From contig CAJULD010000010.1 of the NCBI GenBank assembly GCA_910587505.1, positions 27,041 through 84,927 of the forward strand: DNA of 57,887 nt, given 5' to 3'. Each line of letters opens with the position of its first letter. Position 1 is the first letter of the stretch. The notes beneath the pieces were generated by a model. That model had not been told where the DNA came from. It did no database searches and was given only the letters and a program-made list of their open reading frames with translations. The translations under genes were made by a program, and so were the position numbers. Of the stretch, positions 1 through 7,171 are shown one piece after another. This stretch comes from an uncultured Oscillospiraceae bacterium (GTDB lineage Bacteria > Bacillota > Clostridia > Oscillospirales > Oscillospiraceae).

Positions 1-531
1 GTTTCCTTTGACTGCCCGGTCTGTCATGAAAAGAAAACGGATCTGCTGCCTGCTCCGGGTCACACCTGGACGGAAACCAGCCGCACCCCCGCTACTTGTA
101 CGAAGCCCGGTTCTGTCGGCTATACCTGCTCCCGCTGCTCTGAGACCAGATCGGAGACGATTCCCCGGTTGGCGGAGGATCATACCTGGGCGGAGATCTC
201 CCGTGTTCCCGTCACCTGTACCACAGCCGGTTCTGTTTCCTTTGACTGCCCGGTCTGTCATGAAAAGAAAACGGATCTGCTGCCTGCTCTGGATCACACC
301 TGGACGGAAGCAGATCGTCAGCCCGCCACCTGTACGGAAGCGGGGTTTGTCAAACGCACCTGTTCCCGCTGCGGCTTCGCCGCTTCGGAGGAACTGCCCG
401 CTTTGGGTTCTGCTCACACCTGGGAGGAAACCGGTCGGACAGAACCGACGGAGGTGGCTGCCGGTCTGATCGAGTATACTTGTTTAACCTGCGGCGCGAT
501 AAAAAACGAGACGATTCCCACCTTGCGGCCC
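1..531 (+). repeat. In-frame tandem repeats encoding the HTW...CxxC units
   Basis: Unit starts at 61, 181, 295 and 415 give spacings of 120, 114 and 120 bases. Bases 1-55 are identical to 235-289, a higher-order period of 234 bases (two units). This shows recent duplication within the gene and marks the region as able to expand or contract. Confidence 0.85.
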
Positions 532-705
532 GGCAGTTCCATGAGTGGCTTCCTGATGACGGTTTCTGACGTTATGACGGCTGTCATTGGCTGGGTTGTG
601 ATCGTCGCGGATAAAGTGGTCAAAAATCCTGTCCTTTTATTGGTGGTCATCATCAGTTTTTTGGGTACTGGCGTTGTTCTGTTTCGTAGACTGCTGAAGC
701 TTTAG
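1..705 (+). CDS. Repeat-rich adsorption/coat-like protein of an inovirus-like element (5' end outside window)
   Basis: Open from base 1, so the N-terminus lies outside the window; 234 residues are visible. Most of it is tandem units of 38-40 residues starting at HTW (bases 61, 181, 295, 415), each with a PATCT..G stretch and a CxxC pair (CPVC, CSRC, CLTC). Such cysteine-pair repeats are common in clostridial surface proteins. The last ~55 residues form a hydrophobic helix (VVKNPVLLLVVIISFLG) ending in basic RRLLKL, very like the membrane and coat segment of filamentous-phage virion proteins. The stop codon overlaps the ribosome binding site of the Zot-like gene, so the two are one operon. Inference: virion tip/adsorption protein (pIII-like) anchored by a C-terminal membrane helix. 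A host surface protein is possible but fits the neighbour less well. Confidence 0.6.
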   Translation, partial: VSFDCPVCHEKKTDLLPAPGHTWTETSRTPATCTKPGSVGYTCSRCSETRSETIPRLAEDHTWAEISRVPVTCTTAGSVSFDCPVCHEKKTDLLPALDHTWTEADRQPATCTEAGFVKRTCSRCGFAASEELPALGSAHTWEETGRTEPTEVAAGLIEYTCLTCGAIKNETIPTLRPGSSMSGFLMTVSDVMTAVIGWVVIVADKVVKNPVLLLVVIISFLGTGVVLFRRLLKL

Positions 706-715
706 GAGGTTGCCT

Positions 716-1432
716 GTGTCTTTAATTGTTTTTGGGTTTATCGTCTATCTGCCCTTCTTTTTGCGCTCCTTCCTCTGTCCCCGGCATCCCCATGTGCTCA
801 ATGTATATTTTGGCGTGCCAGGCTCCGGTAAGACCACCTTCGCCGCTTACCTGACCAGGTGGGCTCTGCACGAGAATGCCATCATCCGTTTTTGCCGCAA
901 AAATCAAAACTTCCTGACGCGGCCCATCCTTAACAGCAGGTTTCTCAAGCGCCGGATCCCCGTATACAGCAACGTCCCCATTACCGGAGCTTACAGGCTG
1001 GATCCCAAAGCAGATATTGGTACTTTCATGATCGAGGATGCCAAAGTCATTATTGATGAGGCCGGTATTGAGTATAATAACCGCAATTATAAATCCTTCC
1101 CGAAGGAGGCCGTATATTTTTACAAATATCACCGGCATTACAAAGTGTCTGTAGATGTGTTTTCTCAGTCCTGTGAGGATATGGACGTAACTCTGCGCCG
1201 TCTCGCCCAGAATTTCTATGTGGTTCGCCGCTCGCTGGTGCCGTTCTGCATCGTGGCCCGGCGGATCAGGCGCAGGGTGGGCGTGGATGAGCAGACAAAG
1301 CAGATTGCGGATCTGTTTTTCATGGGTACGCCGGTTTTGGACACCAGGCGCATTTTCTCTCCGCCCCTCTGGAAACTGTTTAACAGCTACAGCCGGAAGG
1401 AGCTGCCTCAGAAGAAATGGGAAAGGTGGTAG
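716..1432 (+). CDS. Zot/pI-type filamentous phage assembly ATPase
   Basis: 238 residues from GTG at 716, six bases after GGAGG (705-709); the in-frame TTG at 710 touches the ribosome binding site and was rejected. An N-terminal membrane helix (residues 3-20) is followed by a P-loop GVPGSGKTT (33-41) and a Walker B VIIDEA (111-116). The region after it (NNRNYKSFPKEAVYFYKYHR, then SQSCEDMD) is typical of Zot-domain proteins, which in inoviruses drive ATP-dependent virion extrusion through the inner membrane. Its place directly downstream of a coat-like protein matches the usual adsorption-protein then pI order. A second membrane segment is not obvious, which fits some Gram-positive inovirus versions. 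The family assignment is good; the phage assignment rests on the pair. Confidence 0.8.
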   Translation: MSLIVFGFIVYLPFFLRSFLCPRHPHVLNVYFGVPGSGKTTFAAYLTRWALHENAIIRFCRKNQNFLTRPILNSRFLKRRIPVYSNVPITGAYRLDPKADIGTFMIEDAKVIIDEAGIEYNNRNYKSFPKEAVYFYKYHRHYKVSVDVFSQSCEDMDVTLRRLAQNFYVVRRSLVPFCIVARRIRRRVGVDEQTKQIADLFFMGTPVLDTRRIFSPPLWKLFNSYSRKELPQKKWERW

Positions 1433-1433
1433 C

Positions 1434-1498
1434 TGTAACACGCTTTTGCCTGCCCCGGCTGCCGATCCGGACCGGCTGCAGCGCCTGACTGTGTTACA
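1434..1498. repeat. GTAACAC module A (65 bp)
   Basis: Begins TGTAACAC and ends GTGTTACA, an 8-bp inverted pair. It starts just after the Zot-like stop codon, and its right arm supplies the TAA stop of the minus-strand transposase. The interior is about 80% identical to module B, including the shared GGACCGGCTGCAGC. Confidence 0.85.
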
Positions 1499-2525
1499 GT
1501 TCCGACGGAGACTTCCAGCCCAATATCTTTCGGGGATAGTGGCAGAGCCAATCTTGAAACTCTGCGATCTCTTTCTTCGTCACTTTGGAGAAGTCTGTTC
1601 CTTTGGGAAACCATCTCCGGACCATCCGGTTCATATTCTCGTCGCTCCCCTTTTCCCATGCGGAATAACTGTGGCAATAATAAATGTCAAACCGCCGGTC
1701 TCCATGGATTGACCGGATCAGCTCCTGATATTCCAGAAATTCAGAGCCGTTGTCTGTGGTGATACTTCGGAAGGTCTTCCGGAATTTCGTCTTCCCCAGC
1801 TTCTTTTCCAATTGATCGAACACCCTCCGGACCGAAGCCGCCCGTTTATCCGGCAGTTTGAAGATCATTGGCTCCCGTTTCTTCCGCTCTATCATGGTCA
1901 GCAGCACCGGTTTGCTTTTTGGCTTGCCCACCACCAGGTCCATCTCCCAATGCCCGGCTTCTTCCCGCCGGTTGATCGCCTCCGGTCTGCTGGTGATGCC
2001 GGGTAATGCCGGGTGGGCAACCCTTCGCTCCTGTTTCTCGCCATGCGGCTTTTTCTTTCCCTTTTCCCAGAGATCCCTGTTTGTCAGCTTTGGGAATATC
2101 TGTTTTGTTATGTAGCTGTATAGTGTGGATGTGCAGACGGAGGTCTTATATCCTGCCTTTCTGGCTGCGGCCAGCGCTGCCGCAGGGGAATACCGTTTTC
2201 GCCTGTCAATGCTGCCGTCTTCCTGAACGCCCCGCATTTTATCCTCCAGAAATTTTGCATATGCGTGGTCGTTCCCAATTTTGAGCTGGCCGCCTTTGGC
2301 CGTCTGATTGCGGACATGGAGCTGCTGCGCCCTGTCCGCAGAATACCGGACTTCATCCCACCATTCGCAGGTATGGATATACGCGCCCCGCTCTATTTCG
2401 TTATAGATCGTCTGGCGGCAGAAGCCCAGTTGCTTTGCAATCTTACTGATCGGGACCTTCGCCTTAAGAAGAGCTTCCAGCTGGTATCTCTCGTCTCTGG
2501 TCATGTAGTGTTGTTTTTTCGTCAT
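1494..2525 (-). CDS. IS30-family DDE transposase
   Basis: 343 residues, usual for IS30 transposases. An N-terminal helix-turn-helix (ISKIAKQLGFCRQTIYNEI, about 26-44) is followed by an RNase H-fold catalytic core with D196 (GHWEMDLVVG), D258 (ITTDNGSEF) and E296 (KGSDENMN); the C-terminal region ends KILGWKSPSEL. It is full length with all three catalytic residues, so it is probably functional. It is flanked by two 65-bp direct modules (1434-1498 and 2607-2671) rather than by simple terminal repeats, and one module provides its stop codon. It lies between the Zot-like gene and the small genes of the same element. Inference: it may be an integral phage gene used for integration, as IS30-like transposases are in some filamentous phages. 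A later IS insertion is the alternative. Confidence 0.9.
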   Translation of the reverse strand: MTKKQHYMTRDERYQLEALLKAKVPISKIAKQLGFCRQTIYNEIERGAYIHTCEWWDEVRYSADRAQQLHVRNQTAKGGQLKIGNDHAYAKFLEDKMRGVQEDGSIDRRKRYSPAAALAAARKAGYKTSVCTSTLYSYITKQIFPKLTNRDLWEKGKKKPHGEKQERRVAHPALPGITSRPEAINRREEAGHWEMDLVVGKPKSKPVLLTMIERKKREPMIFKLPDKRAASVRRVFDQLEKKLGKTKFRKTFRSITTDNGSEFLEYQELIRSIHGDRRFDIYYCHSYSAWEKGSDENMNRMVRRWFPKGTDFSKVTKKEIAEFQDWLCHYPRKILGWKSPSEL

Positions 2526-2575
2526 AGCTCACCAGATCCTCCGTTGGTTCCAGGTTTCTGACCTTAAACAGCAGT

Positions 2576-2600
2576 CCACCCACGGTTTGACCGTGGGTGG
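2576..2600. other. Perfect 10-bp hairpin upstream of the IS30 transposase
   Basis: CCACCCACGG, loop TTTGA, CCGTGGGTGG, followed by GCTTAATT and module B. It sits in the 5' region of the transposase gene and could limit read-through or translation of the transposase, or be part of the transposase-binding end. Confidence 0.6.
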
Positions 2601-2606
2601 CTTAAT

Positions 2607-2671
2607 TGTAACACATTTTTGCCTGACCGGGCTGTTGATCTGGACCGGCTGCAGCCAGGGACTGTGTTACA
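2607..2671. repeat. GTAACAC module B (65 bp)
   Basis: Same length and orientation as module A, with TGTAACAC (2607-2614) and GTGTTACA (2664-2671). As in A, the right arm contains the TAA stop codon (2667-2669) of the next minus-strand gene. A and B bracket the transposase as direct repeats. Confidence 0.85.
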
Positions 2672-2963
2672 CGTCCCATCTTTTCAGCGCCTGGTTGATG
2701 TTGCCCTCCAGTTCTCTGGCGTTGGGAATCAGATTGTTGAGCGTCATGCACAGCTCGCCGGCCTGCACCGTTATGGCGCGCAGCAGCTCCCGCTTCTCCT
2801 GAATGCGTTCCTCCAGCTCCCGCTCTTTCTCCGGCAGCTCCCAGACGCACCGGGTAATCAGATTCTCAAATTTTCGGGTAAAGGTATCCCCCTGCTGCCG
2901 GTCAATCAGTTTTGCCATCTCGTCTGAGAACCGGATGCTGCGGATGTTGTTCTTTGATCTCAT
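2667..2963 (-). CDS. Small ribbon-helix-helix-like protein with coiled coil
   Basis: 98 residues. The N-terminus (NIRSIRFSDEMAKLID, residues ~6-21, then FTRKFENLI) has the strand-helix-helix pattern of ribbon-helix-helix DNA-binding proteins. Residues ~45-65 (KERELEERIQEKRELL) are a strongly charged coiled coil. It is the last of three tightly packed genes; its start overlaps the previous stop by one base, and its own stop lies in module B. A role as element repressor, copy-number or replication regulator is inference. No specific family was recognised. Confidence 0.6.
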   Translation of the reverse strand: MRSKNNIRSIRFSDEMAKLIDRQQGDTFTRKFENLITRCVWELPEKERELEERIQEKRELLRAITVQAGELCMTLNNLIPNARELEGNINQALKRWDV

Positions 2964-3145
2964 CAGATCACCTCTGTCAGAATAATGATTGTATTGTCGA
3001 TTTCGGCCAACGCTTTTTTGATTACAATTGCTTCATGGGTGCTTGCGTCCTCGCCCGAGTCCCAGTAGACGCTGTTGAGCCTGTTCTTCAGGTCCGTCAG
3101 ATGGAGCAGCAGCTCCCGGATTTGGCTTTTGTGTGCCCGGTTCAT
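2963..3145 (-). CDS. Small helical protein of unknown function
   Basis: 60 residues, mostly helical (IRELLLHLTDLKNRLNSVYW, then a C-terminal ALAEIDNTIIILTEVI). No recognised domain. It overlaps the upstream gene by four bases (ATGA type) and the downstream gene by one, so it is translated as part of a three-gene unit. Its position in the inovirus-like element suggests an accessory replication or host-takeover protein, but nothing in the sequence proves this. Confidence 0.55.
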   Translation of the reverse strand: MNRAHKSQIRELLLHLTDLKNRLNSVYWDSGEDASTHEAIVIKKALAEIDNTIIILTEVI

Positions 3146-3324
3146 CTTTGTATTGCCCTTTCAAGCTTATCAGGGATTCCCTCCCGAAGCAGCTGCGTTT
3201 CTGCCGGTGTGCCGGACTCTTCCAGTACCCGGTACAGCAGAAACCGGAGGGCTTCAATTTCCGCCCAGCTCAGCTGTATCTCTTCCCACATCCAGGTCTT
3301 TTCTGCCGGTTCTCTGTAAGTCAT
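3142..3324 (-). CDS. Small acidic protein of unknown function, first gene of the minus-strand unit
   Basis: 60 residues starting MTYREPAEKTWMWEEIQL. The ATG at 3322-3324 is preceded by GGGAGG at a good distance; longer in-frame versions run through the hairpin region and were rejected. It is rich in Glu and Leu and likely all helical. It begins the operon 3324-2667, whose promoter must lie in the hairpin-rich 3325-3580 region. Function unknown. Confidence 0.55.
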   Translation of the reverse strand: MTYREPAEKTWMWEEIQLSWAEIEALRFLLYRVLEESGTPAETQLLREGIPDKLERAIQR

Positions 3325-3359
3325 GTCCCCGTCCTCCCAAAATAAAAAGTATCGGCCTG

Positions 3360-3539
3360 CCGAAATCGGCTGCGGCGATTTCGGTTGGCTCCTGCCCGCA
3401 CGGCCACTGTTCGGGGTCAAGGGTGAGCGCAGCGAAAGCAAAAAAATTTTCCCAGGTCCGCACCGGGCCTGGGAAAAATTTTTTTGCGGCCCTTGACGCT
3501 GAACCGTCGCCGTGCCATTGTCCCGGCCCTGCCGGGACA
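3360..3539. other. Multi-hairpin intergenic region, candidate phage replication origin/packaging signal
   Basis: Three strong inverted repeats lie in a row. First, CCGAAATCG/CGATTTCGG at 3360-3368/3376-3384. Second, an arm of 19-20 bases at 3438-3456/3468-3487 joined by an 11-base loop, with A and T tracts at its base and one bulge. Third, TGTCCCGGC/GCCGGGACA at 3519-3527/3531-3539. No open frame here looks like a gene. Clustered hairpins in one intergenic region are the layout of filamentous-phage origins and packaging signals. That function is inferred from context. Confidence 0.5.
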
Positions 3540-3577
3540 CCTCTTTCTCTGGGCACATTTCGCTGCTCCTGGCAGTC

Positions 3578-3631
3578 CGTAACACAGTGATCGATTCCGC
3601 GATCACAAGATCCAGACAAGTCTGTGTTACG
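3578..3631. repeat. GTAACAC module C (54 bp)
   Basis: CGTAACAC (3578-3585) and GTGTTACG (3624-3631) in inverted orientation. It is 11 bp shorter than modules A and B, about one helical turn. It contains a further small inverted repeat, GTGATCG/CGATCAC. Confidence 0.75.
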
Positions 3632-3669
3632 TCTTCTTTTTGGAAGATATCCGCTCAGTTTTGGCAGCC

Positions 3670-3723
3670 TGTAATACAAGTTTGCCGACCTCGCCGGGTG
3701 TACTGGAGGAAATTTGTGTTACA
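3670..3723. repeat. GTAACAC module D (54 bp), possible right end of the element
   Basis: TGTAATAC (3670-3677) and GTGTTACA (3716-3723). It has the same length as module C and starts exactly 92 bp after it, but the interior has diverged. It is the last module before host genes, so the phage/chromosome junction is probably close to its right edge. Confidence 0.6.
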
Positions 3724-3726
3724 CAC

Positions 3727-3746
3727 TTTTCCACATTTGTGGAAAA
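3727..3746. promoter_or_regulatory. Inverted pair of TTTTCCACA boxes
   Basis: TTTTCCACA and TGTGGAAAA separated by two bases. Each is one base from the DnaA box TTATCCACA. It lies between module D and the deaminase gene. It could be a DnaA-dependent site, or a small terminator for the deaminase transcript. Bases 3747-3846 hold no gene. Confidence 0.35.
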
Positions 3747-3846
3747 CTCCCTCTTCCCAGCCGCTAAATTTGTTCTGAATGTCCATATTCCTCTTGACAT
3801 TTACCCCATTTTTACGCCCTGCCGCTTTTTTGCTCCTCCCGCGCGG

Positions 3847-5205
3847 TCACCGGCGGGACAGATACTCCCGCACCAGCCGCCCGGCCGTCCGCGCCGCCGC
3901 TTCCTCGTCCAGGCCGGTCAGGCGTCCCTCCCGGACCACGACCCTGCCCGCGACCACGGTGCAGTCCACCGGTCCCCTGAAGCCCACGCATCCCGGCATG
4001 GACCGGGGGTCCAGATCCGCGCCCGCCAGCTCCAGCCGGTTGGTTCGGATCAGGAACAGGTCCCCCGCCCTGCCGGTCTCCAGGGACCCGATGTCGCTCC
4101 GGCCCAGAATTCTTGCGCTGCCCCCGGTGGCCAGCTTCAGCATGTCATAGCCGCTGGGCGCTTTTTCACTGGCATGGAGCCGGTGGAGCAGATAGCCCAC
4201 CCGCAGCTCCTCCAGCAGATTGGAGCCGTCGTTGCTGGCGCTGCCGTCCACCGCCAGTCCCACAGGAACGCCCAGGGCCAGCATTTCCGGTATCCGGCAC
4301 ACGCCGGAGCTGAGCTTCATGTTGGAGACAGGGCAGTGGGCCACGCCGGTGCCGGTATCCGCCAGACAGCGCAGCTCGCCGTCATTGAAATGGATGCCGT
4401 GGGCAAACCACACGTCCGGACCGGTCCAGCCCAGCTCCTCCATGTATTCCAGGGGCCGCATGCCGCACCGCTCCCGGACAAACCGCTCCTCGTCTCTGGT
4501 TTCGCACAGATGGGTGTGAAGCCGCACGCCCAGATCCCGGGCCAGAATGGCGGACTGCCGCAGCAGCTCCTCCGACACGCTGAAGGGCGAACAGGGAGCC
4601 AGGGCCACCTGACGCATGGAAAAGGGCGACGGATCGTGAAATTTCTCCACCGCGTCCCGGCAGTCCCGCAGAATCCTGTCGATGGTCTGCACCACGCTGT
4701 CCGGCGGCAGCCCGCCGTCCTTGACGCTCAGGTCCATACTGCCCCGGGAGGCGTGAAACCGGATGCCCAGCGTCTCCGCCGCCTCGAACTGGGCCTCCAG
4801 CAGTCCCGCCGACCGGCCCTGGGGAAAGACGTAGTGGTGATCGAAGCATGTGGTACAGCCGGTTTTGAGAAGCTCCCCCAGTCCGGTCAGGGCGCTGTAA
4901 TAGACGACCTGCCGATCCAGGTTCTTCCAGATTTCATACAGGGCCTTCAGCCAGTCGAACAGCTCCAGATTCTGCACCGCCGGAAGGTTCCGGCTGAACG
5001 TCTGGTAGAGATGATGGTGGGTGTTGACCAGGCCGGGGTAAACGATACAGCCGGAGGCGTCCAGAATCTCCTCCGCCTCCGGTTCTTCCGGCCCGATGCC
5101 GGCGATGACGCCGTCTTCGATCAGCAGGTTGCTGTGGGTACAGACCTGATCCCGGCTGTCGCAGGTCACAATGGCGTCGGCGTTCCGAATCAGCAAACGC
5201 GGCAT
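3847..5205 (-). CDS. 8-oxoguanine deaminase-type amidohydrolase (SsnA/TrzN-like)
   Basis: 452 residues from ATG at 5203-5205, behind AAGGAGG. A cytosolic metal-dependent deaminase of the amidohydrolase superfamily with a TIM-barrel fold. It has the metal motif NTHHHLYQT (about residues 62-70), LHTHLCET, HGIHF and the catalytic Asp in VDGSASND. The NTHHHLYQT form and the length match bacterial 8-oxoguanine deaminases, which salvage or detoxify oxidised guanine; hydroxyatrazine hydrolase-like enzymes are the closest alternative. Single gene, divergent from the AEC transporter. The neighbourhood gives no further hint of substrate. Confidence 0.8.
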   Translation of the reverse strand: MPRLLIRNADAIVTCDSRDQVCTHSNLLIEDGVIAGIGPEEPEAEEILDASGCIVYPGLVNTHHHLYQTFSRNLPAVQNLELFDWLKALYEIWKNLDRQVVYYSALTGLGELLKTGCTTCFDHHYVFPQGRSAGLLEAQFEAAETLGIRFHASRGSMDLSVKDGGLPPDSVVQTIDRILRDCRDAVEKFHDPSPFSMRQVALAPCSPFSVSEELLRQSAILARDLGVRLHTHLCETRDEERFVRERCGMRPLEYMEELGWTGPDVWFAHGIHFNDGELRCLADTGTGVAHCPVSNMKLSSGVCRIPEMLALGVPVGLAVDGSASNDGSNLLEELRVGYLLHRLHASEKAPSGYDMLKLATGGSARILGRSDIGSLETGRAGDLFLIRTNRLELAGADLDPRSMPGCVGFRGPVDCTVVAGRVVVREGRLTGLDEEAAARTAGRLVREYLSRR

Positions 5206-5442
5206 GGTCCCGCCTCCTTTTTGTGTTCTTTTTAAGGAACCTCTGAATACAGGCTTCAAATCCCCGCGCCCGTCTTCCCGCAGCAAATCCGGGCACGCTG
5301 GCTGAATCAGAGCTTCCTTAACAGTATAAACAGAAGCCGCGGGAAAGTCAACCAAAGCCGCCGGAAAAACGCAGTCCGCCGTGCGGCGGGAGAAAATCAG
5401 GGGAAAACGCCGGGGAAATTGTCCGGCGCGGCAACAACAGGA

Positions 5443-5470
5443 TTGACATTTTTGCCGCCTTCGATATAAT
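5443..5470 (+). promoter_or_regulatory. Sigma-70-type promoter for the AEC transporter
   Basis: TTGACA at 5443-5448 and TATAAT at 5465-5470 with a 16-bp spacer, about 90 bp upstream of the transporter start. The rest of the 5206-5558 gap holds the divergent 5' region of the deaminase and no other gene. Confidence 0.75.
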
Positions 5471-5558
5471 AAGTGCCGTAGAATCCGGTTTTTCATGGGA
5501 GCACCGGCGGTTTTACAGTCAACACAGGAAAAGCCCTGCTCCAGGAGGCGTCCGAATT

Positions 5559-6503
5559 ATGCTGTTCAACAGTTTTCTCCTGTCCCTGAACGCGGTTGTC
5601 TCTGTTTTCGTGATGATGGCAGTCGGTTATGGGGCCAAACGGCTGCTCGGAATCGAAAAGGAATCTGTCGGGCGCTTCAATTCGCTGGTGTTTTATACCC
5701 TGTTGCCGCTGATGCTGTTCCACAACATCTACCGCTCCGACATCCGGGGCGGCGTCAGCTTCCGCTGCCCTGGGCTGGCTCTGACGGTACTGGCCGTCCT
5801 GCTTTTGCTTACCTGGCTTTTCGTCAAGTGGGCGGAGCCGGATAACCGCCAGCGGGGCGTGATGATCCAGGCCTCCTTCCGCAGCAATTTTCTGCTGCTG
5901 GGAATGCCGCTGATTCAGGAGCTGTGCCCCGGCGCGGAGCTGGCCACCGTGTCCGTCATGCTGGCCATTGTGGTCCCCTGCTACAACGCGCTGGCTGTGG
6001 TAACCCTGGAGACCTTCGGCCGGAAACAGATTGACGCCGGGCAGATTTTGCGGGGCATCGCAAAAAATCCGCTGATTATTGCCTCTGGGGCCGGAATTCT
6101 GGCAAACCTTTCCGGGCTGGTCCTGCCGTCGTGTCTGGAAAATCCGGTTTCTCAGCTGGGCTCCGCCGCCTCCCCGGTAGCGCTGCTTCTGCTGGGGGCG
6201 CAGTTCGAGTTTCAGGACGTGCGGCTCCACCGGCGCAACCTGGCCATCTGCACGGCGCTCCGGCTGGTGGTCTACCCCGGCGCTGCCCTGACCCTGGCGG
6301 CTCTGGCGGGCCTGCGGGGTCCCGAGTTCGCGGTGCTGATCTCCATGTTTGCCACCCCCGTTGCCGTGTCCTCGTTCAGCATGGCGGCGCAGATGGGAGG
6401 CAACCCGGAGCTGGCCGCCAGCGCGGTTACGGTGACCACGCTGCTGTCCTCCGTAACCATGTTCCTCTGGATATTCCTGTTTAAATCCATGGGAATGTTC
6501 TGA
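5559..6503 (+). CDS. AEC family (auxin efflux carrier-type) transporter
   Basis: 314 residues from ATG at 5559 behind CCAGGAGG. About ten hydrophobic segments; the N-terminal SVFVMMAVGYGAKRLLGI and the C-terminal FATPVAVSSFSMAAQMGG are typical of this family (PF03547), which exports or imports small carboxylic acids. It has its own strong promoter and is followed 26 bases later by KDPG aldolase, so a sugar-acid or dicarboxylate substrate is plausible. Substrate unproven. Confidence 0.85.
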   Translation: MLFNSFLLSLNAVVSVFVMMAVGYGAKRLLGIEKESVGRFNSLVFYTLLPLMLFHNIYRSDIRGGVSFRCPGLALTVLAVLLLLTWLFVKWAEPDNRQRGVMIQASFRSNFLLLGMPLIQELCPGAELATVSVMLAIVVPCYNALAVVTLETFGRKQIDAGQILRGIAKNPLIIASGAGILANLSGLVLPSCLENPVSQLGSAASPVALLLLGAQFEFQDVRLHRRNLAICTALRLVVYPGAALTLAALAGLRGPEFAVLISMFATPVAVSSFSMAAQMGGNPELAASAVTVTTLLSSVTMFLWIFLFKSMGMF

Positions 6504-6529
6504 TTCCATCATGAAAGGGAGAAAAGTCC

Positions 6530-7171
6530 ATGAACGCATTCAACCAGAAGATTTCCGACATCGGCGTTGTCCCTGTCATCAAACTGAACCATCCGGAGCG
6601 GGACGCCGTATCCCTGGCGAGGGCCCTGTGCGCCGGAGACGTACCGGTGGCCGAGGTCACCTTCCGGGCCGCCGGGGCGGACGCGGCCATCCGCCTGATG
6701 CGGGAGGCCGTGCCGGAGATGATCGTGGGTGCGGGCACCGTTACCAGCACGGCGCAGATCGACGCCGTCCTGGCCGCGGGCGGCCAGTTTATCGTCACCC
6801 CCGGCTTCGACCCGGAGCTGGTGGCCTGTGCCCAGGAGAGGAACATCCCCATCTTCCCCGGCTGCACCACTCCCACCGACTACCACGCCGCGCTGAAGTT
6901 CGGTCTGGAGGTCCTGAAGTTCTTCCCTGCCGAGCAGTCCGGCGGTCTGGCCAAAATCAGGGCCATGAGCGCCCCCTTCCCTCAGTTCAGGGTCATGCCC
7001 ACCGGCGGCATCTCTCTGAAGAATCTGGCGGAGTATCTCAGATGCCCGGTGATCGCCGCCTGCGGCGGGTCCTACATGGTCACCGCCGACCTCATTGACA
7101 ACCGGAAGTGGGATGAGATCACGGCGCTGTGCAGGAAGTCCCGTGAAATTGTAAAGGAGGCCAGAGCGTAA
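6530..7171 (+). CDS. eda: KDPG/KHG aldolase
   Basis: 213 residues. Class I aldolase that cleaves 2-keto-3-deoxy-6-phosphogluconate to pyruvate and glyceraldehyde 3-phosphate. Family marks: VPVAEVTFRA near residue 40, GAGTVTS near 67, IFPGCTTPTDYHAA, the Schiff-base Lys in LKFFPAEQSGG, and MPTGGIS. Length is normal. The ribosome binding site GGGAGAAAAG precedes ATG 6530. Its TAA shares a base with the start of the kinase gene, so the two are coupled. Together they form the lower half of a hexuronate/ketodeoxygluconate pathway. Confidence 0.93.
   Translation: MNAFNQKISDIGVVPVIKLNHPERDAVSLARALCAGDVPVAEVTFRAAGADAAIRLMREAVPEMIVGAGTVTSTAQIDAVLAAGGQFIVTPGFDPELVACAQERNIPIFPGCTTPTDYHAALKFGLEVLKFFPAEQSGGLAKIRAMSAPFPQFRVMPTGGISLKNLAEYLRCPVIAACGGSYMVTADLIDNRKWDEITALCRKSREIVKEARA

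Noticed and set aside
3142..3606. Longer 154-codon version of the first small phage gene
   Set aside because: It would read through the hairpin cluster; the ATG at 3322-3324 has a proper ribosome binding site.
1434..3723. GTAACAC modules as a CRISPR array
   Set aside because: Only four modules, far apart, of two lengths, with genes between them; no spacer pattern and no cas gene.
3640..5235. 531-codon open frame on the plus strand opposite the deaminase
   Set aside because: The minus frame has a clean amidohydrolase with ribosome binding site; the plus frame is low-complexity Pro/Arg/Gln sequence, a by-product of high GC.
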